A stretch of 40,803 nt of DNA from Micractinium sp. NFX-FRZ. Taxonomy: Eukaryota > Chlorophyta > Trebouxiophyceae > Chlorellales > Chlorellaceae. Positions 9,824 to 39,759 of the stretch are shown piece by piece. The position numbers and the translations under genes were made by a program. The notes below the pieces were generated by a model, which saw only the letters and a list, made by a program, of their open reading frames with translations, was not told the DNA's origin and did not search any database. Each line of letters opens with the position of its first letter. Within the stretch, counting starts at the first letter, position 1. The stretch lies in NCBI GenBank assembly GCA_029339195.1, contig JAPTJF010000523.1, positions 1 to 40,803 of the forward strand. The letters run 5' to 3'.

Positions 9824-12420
9824 TCAGAAGCTGTGCACTCGACTGGGCAGGCCGCCGCGGGGCTCAGACCTTCCACAGGCTGGGCGGCAGCAGGGCCTGA
9901 TGGCAGCGGCCAAGAAGTGGTTGCTGAACAGACCGCACAGCCCCCAGCAAAGGCCCCTGCAGCGGCAGGAGAAGGGGAGCATGCTACGCTCTGATCTGCT
10001 GGTGGGCAATGCTGCCTGGATTGGCCCGCTGCCTGCCTGCCTTCCCGCCCGGCCGTCCACATGCTTGGCGCTCACTCACGCACCCAGCAAGCCTGACAGC
10101 CGGCAGTCCCACAACCCTGCCCACCCAGTCAGCCCGCCTCCCTTCGCTCCACGCTGCATGCCCTTACCAGGCAGCATCGCGCCAGCCCTTCCGCTCCAGC
10201 CCGTCACCGTTTGCATCCAGTGCATACCCCATGGTCACTCCGGCAGCAGCGCCCCACCTGCAGGATGGGAGATGGGCGGCAACAGGGGATCAGGGGGCAG
10301 GCTCAGCAGGTGTTCAGGCCGCCGCAGGCAGGGCTGGCCACGCCCTCCGTGGCGGCATCTGCTGCCTGTAAGGGCATCTCCTGGACGCACCCGCCCCACA
10401 TGACTGCATAGCGCAGCCACTTTCACGTATTCGGTGCCCACCACATGGGAGAGAAGCACACTACTGGCAGACTCACCAGGCCGCGCCCAGCAGGGCCAGT
10501 AGCACCTCCAGGGTGACGTGGCACACGCGCCGCCCCGCCTTGACCGAGCACTAAGGAGAAGAGGGGGAGGGAGGAGTTGGGCGCTGCAGTGGTGTGTTTG
10601 TGTGTGCTGGCGGGCACAAGGAGTGCGCAACACATGTGTGTGTACAGGACTGGGGTACGAGGCGGCCCGCGCTACCCTGCCCCTGCACTGCTGCTGCCTG
10701 CCTGAGGTCCCATTATGGCGCCTATTCAACTTCCAGCTGCACACCCCCCAGGCGGCTCACCCCAAACAGGCCACACCTGCAGGTCTTACTGCCCTCTCAC
10801 CTGCAAGGCCAGCAGCAGCATGCTGGCTACGATGCTGGCGGCGGCCGCCCAATACGAGTAGAGGCACAGGTTGACGCCGCGGGTGGTGGCGTAGCCTGCG
10901 GGCCAAGGGGCGGGTGAGGAGTAGTGGGACAAGGGACAGTGTGTGAGCACTGCATGGAGGTCTATTGCTTGTATACTTGTGGCGGGTTGGCAGCCCGGAT
11001 GCCCTCATCTTGTAATACTGTGGGGAGCAGGCGCTGGCTACCTAAATGTCCTCCAGCGCCGCCTGAGCCCTGCTGACAGGTTGACAGTTGACAGGCCGGC
11101 CCGCTTGAGTGGTGCGCTTCCCCGCTAGCAGGCGGACGGGTATTCCGCTGCACCGTTGGGAAACCTGGCGCTAAACTGCCTCCCTCCCTACCCTCCCTCA
11201 GATCGGCCCCCCCTGATTGCCCTGCTGGCTGGCTGGGCTCACATGTGGTTGTGGACACGGACGCCCCTGTGCTGCTGCTCATGCTCTCCCTGTCCTCCAG
11301 CTTCACGGCCACCACCACAATCAGGGCCACCGCCGACAGGATCTGCGGCAGGCGGCAGGGGGGGTGGAAATTAGGGGCGTGCTGGAGGGACAAGGAGCAT
11401 CTGGAGGGTTCCTGGCATGCAAAGGCTTGCAGGCAAGCAGCGAGTTGGTGCCTTGAGCGCTGCAGGAGGCTACCCGTGCAGGCAAGCGACCAGAATGGCA
11501 GGTGCGGCACAGGCGCGGCACTGCTGCCAAGAGCGCATGCACAGGACGCTCTTGTGCCAAGCAGCTGGCAACCAAACAGGCGAGGCACCCCAGCTCACGC
11601 CCCCGCCCTGCCCACCCACCTGAAGGGTCGGCAGCAGGCAGAGGAGTGGGTTGGCCAGCGCGCGCTTTTTGGCCTGCAGGGGACAGCTGAGCACACACTC
11701 CAATCATTGGCGTGTCTGTGTTGAGTGTAGACGGCTGCAAACAGGTGTTGGCGCTGCCCCTACCCGGCCACCCTCATGCTGGCCCTGCCACTGCCACTTG
11801 CACTCCCAGCCACTTGCTGCAGGCTGCCGCCCAACGCCAGGAAGCTGTGAACCCATTCCCACCTTGGGCTCGCTGGCCGGCTGCATGGCGTGGATGACGG
11901 GCTCACGCCAATCGGCCGCCTGGGCGCTGGCGGCGGGCGGCGCATAGGTTGGGTTGGTGTAGGATGCTACCCGCGGGCCTGGGGAGGCCGGTGCTGCCGG
12001 GGCTGAAACAAGGCAAGGGCAGATCCAGAGAAGTGAGAAGTTGGCAGTGTATGGAGTTTGATCACAGGGAGGACTGGCGGGTTGAAGCGCAAGGCGGCGC
12101 CCGGCACGTGCCGGCGGCGATGGGTGCCTGCTGGCCTTCTGCCACGTTCGCGCTTCACTGCTGTGCCTCACTGCTGCGCCAGTGCTAGTACTTATCTCAA
12201 CATCGTGGCCACCGCGTCGCTGAGTATGCATACGCGGCACGCAAGCTAGCTGGGGTAGCTACCTGGGCAGCCAGCCTTCCTTTCGTGGCAAGCGGACGCC
12301 TGCCTCACCTGGGGGGCTCCCCAGAGGCACTGCCTCCATGCCCTGGGCGAGGAACTGGGAGGGGCCCGCCGGAGGAGGAGCCGCCTGCTTGCCGGAAGCC
12401 TTCTGCCACGAGAAGCCCAT
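9824..12420 (-). CDS. Predicted four-helix membrane protein, MARVEL-like topology
   Basis: Function unknown. Exons (minus): 12420-12309, 12002-11863, 11673-11620, 11342-11243, 10895-10801, 10550-10477, 10257-10168, 9956-9824; phases are consistent and give 265 aa. The first 84 residues are Pro/Ala-rich, contain TNPTYAPP and have no signal peptide, so this end is probably cytosolic. Hydrophobic segments follow at about 93-115 (LLCLLPTLQILSAVALIVVV), 148-167, 176-200 and, less clearly, 222-242. A charged, Ser/Thr-rich loop ends helix 1, and DANGDGLERKGWRDAAW precedes helix 4. Four helices with a long cytosolic N-terminus and short loops recall MARVEL or CASP-like proteins, but no signature confirms the family. 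The start is the first ATG in the open frame, 290 nt after the preceding gene. The last exon is the least certain. Confidence 0.7.
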
Positions 12421-12709
12421 CGCTGCTCTGCTCTCCACTGAGTAAAGTAGACGAGCTGCTACTGTCACCGTGTTTGTGGAGCGTGTGGGATGAATACACA
12501 ACGGGATGGCCACCTCGAATCTCTACCAATCTGGCCCTCATGCAGGAACCTTCACTCCCCCTGGCAGACAGGTCGGACTTTACAACGAGCCTTCGAGCTC
12601 TGAAGCGTTCAGGGTATTCATTCAGATCGAAATCAGTGCATCAGAAAGGGAGAGGCTTTGCAACAGCATGCATGCACTCATTCCGGCTCCAGACCTCCCT
12701 GGTCCCCCT
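12421..12709 (-). promoter_or_regulatory. Gap between the TIC21-like and MARVEL-like genes
   Basis: This 289-bp interval holds the 3' end of the TIC21-like gene (TGTAA at 12584-12580) and, in the remaining 160 bp or so, the presumed promoter and 5' UTR of the MARVEL-like gene. No TATA box was recognised. The compact spacing suggests either a very short promoter or overlapping transcripts. Confidence 0.5.
12580..12584 (-). terminator. TGTAA polyadenylation word for the TIC21-like gene
   Basis: TTACA on the plus strand gives TGTAA on the minus strand 126 nt downstream of the stop at 12710-12712, a typical distance for green-algal transcripts. Confidence 0.6.
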
Positions 12710-15700
12710 TCAGTACATGTTGGGAGGCATGGGCGGTGCAGAGGGAGAGTAGTCTGCGGCAAGCGCCGCCGCCCGCTCCGTCTGCTTCTTGTTGTACTTG
12801 TTCACGACATGCAGGATCCAGTTGCTGCAGCAGGGGCGAGTGGTGGGTGGGCAACGGGGTGTACTAGAGGGCGGAGCGGCATTGCGTGCATGGCGGCGGG
12901 CGCGGCGGGCGGGTGCACCAGAGCGCGTCATCCAAGCCCCCCTCCCCAGCCAATGAACCCCGCTAGCCGGCTCACCTGAACAGCATGGCCACAAAGTGCG
13001 CCATGATGGTATTGGTGCACGCCTGTGTGGGGAGGTACAGAAGAGCATGACATGGCATATGAGGGCACAGCACGGGTGGGCCAGCGTTACGGCAGTGCTA
13101 CGCGCCTGCCCTCCCCCTTACGCACCGGAGCATCAGCTGCATGCCGTCTCATCCAGCAGCGTTGGTGTAAGGGTGCGGTGCGCAGAGCCTCATTTCCTAT
13201 GCGTCCCACAGTCGTGCTGCCAACCAGCGCAGGCAGCACGGCAATCGCACAGCACATCACAGCACGCACCTGCACGCTGAACACGTCAAATGCCACGGGC
13301 GGCGCCGCTGCGCGCTGCGCGCCGTAGAAGGCGCCCGTGCTGGCTGAAGACAGGGTCTTGGCCACCAGGCTGCCGACGATGGCCTGCCAAGGAGGGAGGG
13401 AGGTATGCCAGGGCAGTGCGGGGGTTTGTGCAGGGTTGCAGACTCCGGGGGGAGGCAAACAAGCCGGCAGGCGTGCCGACGCACAGAAAGCAAGCAAGAT
13501 GGAAGTTGAAGCTGGCACGCCCCCCGTGGTTATCAACTTGCAGCCTGCCAATGGGAGCCCCACCTACCCAGCAGCCGAGGTGGGAGTGGAGCCAGGTAGC
13601 CATCAGCCTTGCCACCCTCCCCACAGCAAGTTTCCCCCACTTACCTGCAGGCTAATGATGGTTGCCCCCATCCCCAGCAGGTTGAGGTTGGAGTTGGCAA
13701 TGACGGTGCCAGCAATGCTGGACAGCTTCACCTCCTGCAGGAGCAAGATACGCGTGCATGATCTTGGTCAGGACGTGTTGGAGGGGAAAACGGCAACAGG
13801 GTGAGCTGGCGGGCGGCAGAGAAGAAGCTTCCTGTCAGGCGTGGAGCGGGGCGAGAGAACGGGTCCCTTTGAATATGGAAGCTGTCAGGGAGACAGGCGA
13901 TGGGTGGACAGCAGGCAGGAGGCAGGTGGAGAAGCCAGCCTGTGGGAAGTGCGCTTGGCAGCGCCTGCACTCAGCGCACGCTCCGATCCACAACATGAAA
14001 ACGCCCATCGGCCGCGCGTCCGACTCAACAACGCTGCGCACGCCGCCTGCCCCGTCCTTGCACCGCCGCACCTGCAGCATGCCCAGCTTGCGCCCCGCGC
14101 GTGTGTAGGACCATGCTAGGAATGTGGAGATGTAGCCGCACACAATGCCAAAGAGGGTGGCCAGGTCGATGAAGGTGAACTGCGGGGGGGTGGGGGGTGG
14201 CACAAGGGAGGTTGATCGATAACGTAACGAAGCGAGGGGGAGGCAGGGAGGGATGCAGATCGATAACGTAGAATTGTGATGAGGGGTTGGTTGGGCCTAT
14301 TGCAGTGGGGTGGGGACGTGGCACGTGCTGCGGCGGCAGGACAAGGATGGTGGGAAAAGCAGGAGTGTCCAGGGCAGTATGGAGCATTGCGCCAGCATGG
14401 CGGCGTGCGCAGGTGCGGGTAGAGGCCTGGGCAGCAGGGCGCAGGGACCTTGCCAAGCAAGCGTGCCCCGAAAGGGAGCCGCCATCGCCAGGGCTGCACA
14501 GACCAGCTGCACACACCCCGGTGCCCACATCCCAGCAAGCGCCAAGCCACGCACCTGTGCAGGCCCGCTGCCAGACACTCCCGTGCTGAAGAGCAGGATG
14601 GTGGTGGAGACCACTGTGAGGCACAGCTGGCCCCAGAAGCTGCAGGGGGGGAGGGGTGTAGAGGCAGGGATGCATGGTGGGGGCGGTGAGCTGGCCTGCG
14701 GATTGCAAGAACAGGGCTTCTAATACGGCTGCAGGGCTGATCTGTGCTGCCCATTGCACAGCCGGCTCCCAGGCACAGCCGAGCCCGGAAGGTGCACGCA
14801 CACCGTGGGGGAGGGCAGGCAGGAGGGCAACGGGTTCGGAGGTGGGAGGAGGGAAGCTGGCCCAAGTGACGCAATAAGCCGTGAAACATGCGCTTCAAGA
14901 TGCCCACAAGGCAGGGGTCGGAATCGGAGCACCGAAGGCCACACCAGGAGGCCACACCTGAGCCATCCGACGTTGCGCAGCGCCGTGCCCACCCTCAGCA
15001 TGTCCTCCTGCTGCTCATCCAGCTTGCCAGCCTCCTGCGGGCCTGCATGAAGGAGGTTATCAGGATGACATTGGTGGTACATATGTCAACTGAGTGGGAT
15101 GGAAATGTCCCTAGGGGGTGGCGTGGGCGTCTGCAGGGGGAGGGGGGCAGCGGAGGATGGAGCAGCGGCAGGTGCGGCAAATCCTGAATGGGGCTGTCAT
15201 CAGCTGAGAATAAGTGGCTGCTTCTATGTTTTTGCTGCCAGCCCACGCAGCAACGTAAGGCTGCCAAGGGGGGTGGGGGTGGGAAGAAACAGGAACGAGG
15301 AGCACGCGTGGGGGGCTGCGTGCAATGTGTCAAGCCTGCCCTCCCTGCTCCAGCCTGCACACCGGGCAGCCCTCCGTTGCTGCTAGTGCTCACTCTGGTA
15401 GAGCGGCGGGTACATGCCTTGGCCGCCGCCATACTGCTGCTGCGAAGCCCGCGCCTGCTGAGGGGCCTGCACATGGGCGGGGGAAAGTGGGGAGGTCGGC
15501 GGGCAGCGGCGGGGGGCAGAAAGCGTCCCGGCCAGCGGCTCTGAAGCGCCTGTTGCTTGCAGCGCGCAGCGGATCACTTCCAACGTTGGTTAAGGCTCTC
15601 AACTGTGCCAGAGGCTGCGCCGACAGAGGCTGCGAGAAGGTACTGCGCCTTGGAAGTGCGCACCGGCTGGGGCAGGCGCTGCAGGTGCCGCAGAGGAGCG

Positions 15701-15792
15701 GGACGGGAGATCAACCCGTTGAATCGGCTGCAGGGCGACCTGGAAGCGACTGCTTGGGGCGCCAGGCGCCGGTGAGCGGCAAGACACTGCAT
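12710..15792 (-). CDS. TIC21: TIC21-like chloroplast inner envelope protein (DUF3611 family)
   Basis: TIC21 (also PIC1/CIA5) is a four-helix protein of the chloroplast inner envelope implicated in protein import and iron transport. Exons (minus): 15792-15604, 15466-15394, 15042-14958, 14639-14555, 14179-14072, 13734-13645, 13383-13270, 13022-12976, 12824-12710, in phase, 301 aa (Arabidopsis TIC21 is about 300). Family marks are FWGQLCLTVVS before helix 1, LGMGATIISLQAIVGSLVAK around helix 3 and AFDVFSVQACTNTIMAHF before helix 4. Helices lie near 120-142, 150-172, 197-225 and 240-262. Exon 1 encodes an Arg/Ser/Ala-rich leader of about 60 residues that reads as a chloroplast transit peptide. 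That exon is inferred and its donor (GTTGAG) is weak; the fallback start is the ATG at 15415. Another DUF3611 paralogue is possible. The gene is divergent from BRR2. Confidence 0.8.
14214..14270. repeat. Intronic direct repeat GATCGATAACGTA
   Basis: Two perfect copies of a 13-mer lie at 14214-14226 and 14258-14270 in intron 4 of the TIC21-like gene, separated by a purine-rich spacer. The word is AT-richer than its surroundings. Confidence 0.65.
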
Positions 15793-16066
15793 TTGGGACA
15801 GCTCGCTGATCGGGCCAACCCACAAGGCGTGATGTGTGTAGCGAGCAGCAGACACTTGGATCCCGTGACCTGCAGGGGCAGGATCGCCAGTTTTTGGGAA
15901 AGCATGCCACGGCATGCCAGCTCGACGAGAGTGAAGACAGTTTCGCGGCCCCTGAGTGTGCCAACACCATCAGCACCAGATCAACGACACTCGCTGCCAG
16001 CGGCGCCCGGGCTAGAGCTGTGTGGGGCGCGATCGGATGCGAGTCTGAGCTGAGCAGCAACTAGCC
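15793..16066. promoter_or_regulatory. Candidate bidirectional promoter between the TIC21-like gene and BRR2
   Basis: The two divergent start codons (15792 minus, 16067 plus) are 274 bp apart if the inferred transit-peptide exon is right, or about 650 bp apart if the TIC21-like protein starts at 15415. Both 5' UTRs and both core promoters must fit in this space. No TATA box was recognised on either strand. Confidence 0.55.
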
Positions 16067-36464
<20,398 letters not shown>

Positions 36465-36602
36465 GCTGGCGCCGCCTGCTCGCTGACGCACAGTGCATGC
36501 GTTGCGCTACCTCTCGCGTGCCACCCCGTCTCATCAGATGTCTTGACTGTGTGCCTAAGCTGTGCTATACAAATGCTGATTCACCGCCAGGCCGCCGCGT
36601 CG

Positions 36603-36607
36603 TGTAA
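36603..36607 (+). terminator. BRR2: TGTAA polyadenylation word for BRR2
   Basis: TGTAA occurs 139 nt after the BRR2 stop codon, a usual distance for green-algal transcripts. Confidence 0.65.
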
Positions 36608-36644
36608 CCTTGTTCGGGACATCTGATACGGGCACGGTAGAAAG

Positions 36645-36706
36645 AGTCATTGGGGCGTTGGGAGTCATTGGGGCGTTGGGGTTGCACGGTTTAAGTCATT
36701 GGGGCG
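36645..36706. repeat. Tandem 18-bp repeat just after the BRR2 3' end
   Basis: Two adjacent perfect copies of AGTCATTGGGGCGTTGGG (36645-36662, 36663-36680) are followed by a partial third copy, AGTCATTGGGGCG (36694-36706). Confidence 0.9.
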
Positions 36707-36772
36707 CAAGCCCCGCCGCCGAGTGCCGTGCCTGCTGCGGTGCCACGGTCCACATCATGCGATCATGTAGCA

Positions 36773-36800
36773 ATTTCTTCTAATACATTTCTTCTAATAC
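36773..36800. repeat. Tandem ATTTCTTCTAATAC repeat
   Basis: Two perfect adjacent 14-nt copies (36773-36786, 36787-36800) form an unusually AT-rich patch in the BRR2 downstream region. Confidence 0.9.
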
Positions 36801-38010
36801 ATGGTGTTGGGTAACTCGGATCAGGGCCGCCAAGGCAAGGGTGTGGGGCGGTCTGTGTGCGAAGCAAAACGAGGAACGAGCATGTCCGGTTGTTGGTGGG
36901 TGGGTGCTGGCACTGCTGGTGGGTGCTGAACCTGCGTTGCTGGCAGCAATGCAGGCTCAACCACAGCTTCAGCTTTGGTACGGTTGTACGTGCTGAAGCA
37001 TTTGGTAGGTTGCAGCGCACTCAATGCACCTGACGCCAAAGTGGCCTGCAACTGATGCAACTGAATGCAACCCGCTGTGCTGTGCGGCCGCCAGGTGGCG
37101 GGCTGGAGTTCTCTCAAATGCGCTTTGAGATTGCTTGTATTTCAATCTTCGAGCATCGGCACATCTGTCCTGAGATCAGGCGCACCACAGGCGCAACGCA
37201 ACCTGTACACCTCGTGCAAGCCTGCTGCAGCCCTCAACCTGCCTTCGGCTTTGCACGAGCTGCAGGCTGTTTGAGAACGCAACAGCCAAAGCAAGTGAGT
37301 AGGGCATTTCGAGCGCCGCGGCGGCGGCGAGTTTGCGTAGGCCGGGTGCCTGGCTGCCCCCTGCTGCTGTATCGCACTCGGTCGGCGTCCAGAGCCAGGG
37401 GAAGCCACTTGTGGGCCGCGGGAGACGCTGGCATCGGCCAGCCCATTCTTGGGCAAGGGCGCTTGCGCGACTTGCATTCTGTTTCATTTGCGAGACGCCG
37501 CTTGCCCATCTTTGCCGTGGATGTGGTCGTGAGACTTGGCGCACGCTCACTCGGTCATTGCCGGAGGGAAGAGTCGCCCCCGCCGCTGCCGGTGCCGCCG
37601 CCGCCTGTTGCCGCTGCCGCCTTCGCAGCCTGCATTGCCTCCTTCTGCGTCCCGAACGCAGATGGCTCCCAGCACCCGCCATGTGCTTTCAAGTCTTTTC
37701 TGCGCCTTATCGTAGCGTTTCTGCGAGCACCCGCCTTGCAAAGCAGTCCCACTGCCCTCGCTCACTTGGGTGCTGGCAGCTGGCTGTTGCCGGCTGTCCG
37801 CGCTTTGGCAGCACCCAACAAACCTCCAAGCCCAGTACCAAAGCCCCGCTCGCTGTCGATCACTCACAACAGCGCTCTCCGACACCAGCTGATCCCTTGC
37901 AGCTCGGCCTGACGGCGTGCGAGGTCGTATGCACCCACCTCATTCTGCCTACCGCTGACCGCTCACCCCGTCCCTCCCTTGCAGGTCCTCTCTTGTTTGA
38001 GCTGGGAAGC

Positions 38011-39759
38011 ATGGCTGTGCGGTACTCTGCAGTGGCGCTACACCTGCTGCTGCTGACAGCGGCGTATCTTACGCTGTCGGCAGGAGAGAAGGGCAGCGTG
38101 CATGCCAACGCCGTGATCGAATTTTGCGGCTTCAAGTCCAACAAGCTGGCCACCAAGGTGCGCGGGTGCTGACACATGGTGGCCTGGGGGACGGTGCCAG
38201 AGCAGGCTTGCAGGTCCTGCAACTATTTCAAGGTGTCGGCATGCCCTGTCCTTTTCCTGGTTGCCAATGTGCAGGAGCAGGTGCAAAACGTGGCGGGTGC
38301 CAGCGCTGGCACCCGACGCGCTCGCGTTGTGCCTGGTGCCGCCTCCCCACAGTTTTCGAAAACGGTGGAGTTTCTTGAGAGCTTCCACAAGGAGATGCGG
38401 ATGTTTGCCATTACCTGGTAAGCTTGCGCTGCAAAGGTAGCCAGCTGACAGGCTCTCTTCTAACAGTGCGTGCAACAGGCACCCCAAACGGCCTCATGTC
38501 GCTCGTGCTTGCTGAGCAACCTGTCCTACCCTCCCCTGCAGGTCCTGCTTCGTCATGCTGGGCGCCATGTGCGGGCTTGTGGCTGTAGCCATGTGAGCAC
38601 GAATTGATCTGCAATCCCACCGTATCCTGCCATACTGCCTTTCAAAGTTGTCGCATGGGATCGGCTTGCCCTTTTGTGGCTTGCCCTCGATGAATCCTAA
38701 GCCCCATGCACCTCACATGTGCCTCCCTTGCAGGCGCGACCTCATTTTTGGAGCGATCATCGACGGCCTGGTGAGTGAGGGATGTGGGGCTGACAAGGGT
38801 GTTGCCTTGCAGGTGCAGTCAAGCAACGTGCCCATCGCCCAGCTGTCCGGGGACGTGAGGCCCGTATGCCTGCCCAGTCACCCAGTCCCATCCCGCCTTC
38901 CCACGTGGCCGTGCTCTGCAGTCCATCTGCATGCAGCTGAGGGCTGCTGTCGCCTGCGCCATGGCTGGAGTCATCTTTGCCCCAATTCCTGGTGATACCT
39001 GCGGCCCTTGCCTGCACCTCACTTCGCCTGCGGGAGCTCACTGAGGGTGCCACAACCTCGTGCCTGCCTGCTCCACATACACCTCCAACACACCATGCGT
39101 GCAACCCATCTTAACCTGGCCTTTTTCTCCCCTTGCTACACCTCTGCAGTCATCGCAGTCACCAGCCTGTTCCCAATTCAGCCGCACAGCTTCCTCTGGT
39201 GAGTGAGCTGCTGCCACTGGCCGGGCCGGCATCCGTGATAGCTCCCCACGCTTGGGCATTTCTCAGCATGACGGCTCGCCCCCTGCTGCGTGCCGTGCTA
39301 CTGCAGGGTACAGGGTGTGATGTCCACCATTGAAATCATCACCTCGTATGGCATTATGCACGTCCTTCTGTACATGGTGCGTGCATATCGGACACTGCTA
39401 TGCATGAAGTGCGCGCCTGATTCTCACCTCGCTGCGCTCTCCTGCCACGGCACCACTACCACCATTTGGGCGGCTGGTCAGCACCCTGCAAGCCCTAAGC
39501 CTCCTGACATCCTCCACAATCCATATTGAACTCAGATGTCTTCGTTCCTGGTCACGAAGCGGAAGCGGCTGGTCAAGGTGAGTCCCTGAAGGCAGGCAGC
39601 ACCCACCTGGCGGTGTGAAAGTGTGGGCCAGCATTGACGGTTGGGCCATGGCGTGGGATGAGCGCCAACGGCATGCGGGCCACTGATCCTCTGCTTCACG
39701 CTTCACTTTGTTGTTGGCGCCTGCAGGCGTTCAAGGCCACCCTGGCGGTCCTCATTTAG
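38011..39759 (+). CDS. Small multi-pass membrane protein of unknown family
   Basis: The family is not recognised. Exons: 38011-38157, 38275-38417, 38542-38592, 38734-38770, 38813-38854, 38922-38991, 39150-39198, 39307-39376, 39536-39577, 39727-39759. Every junction keeps frame, giving 227 aa. An N-terminal hydrophobic helix (residues 8-25, core LHLLLLTAAYLTLSA) could be a signal peptide or anchor. A polar segment follows (about 26-90) with a basic stretch and KTVEFLESFHKEMRMF. Three further hydrophobic stretches lie near 94-113, 147-172 and 184-210. The tail is basic (KRKRLVK) and ends in a short hydrophobic segment. The start is the ATG just before the hydrophobic helix; the frame is open upstream, so a longer N-terminus cannot be excluded. 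Codons are less GC-extreme than in BRR2. Confidence 0.75.

Larger units (their letters stand above)
36608..38010. other. Intergenic region before the small membrane-protein gene, no gene claimed
   Basis: After the two tandem repeats, the region becomes GC-rich again. It should hold the promoter and 5' UTR of the plus-strand gene at 38011; an acceptor-like CTCCCTTGCAG at 37974-37984 may mark a 5' UTR intron. Open frames on both strands between 37055 and 37912 overlap each other and have no recognisable domain. Confidence 0.45.

Noticed and set aside
9535..10062. Alternative long last exon for the MARVEL-like gene in another frame
   Set aside because: The chosen frame gives a fourth hydrophobic segment starting WGLCWGLCGLF and fits the phase with a stronger acceptor. 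The alternative is Pro/Ala/Ser-rich and would need a weaker acceptor. It is not fully excluded.
15599..16060. Minus-strand open frames overlapping the divergent promoter region
   Set aside because: Several overlapping frames exist; only the segment 15792-15604 fits the phase and composition expected of a transit-peptide exon. The rest are treated as chance frames.
37555..37752. Minus-strand frame with a smooth C-terminal part (KEAMQAAKAAAATGGGG)
   Set aside because: It reads plausibly but no upstream exon, convincing acceptor or polyadenylation word could be assigned.
37333..38172. 279-codon plus-strand frame that runs into the first exon of the small membrane-protein gene
   Set aside because: The upstream part is rich in Arg, Cys, His and Trp with no domain and looks like chance open frame in GC-rich DNA. 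The ATG at 38011 directly precedes a clear hydrophobic helix.
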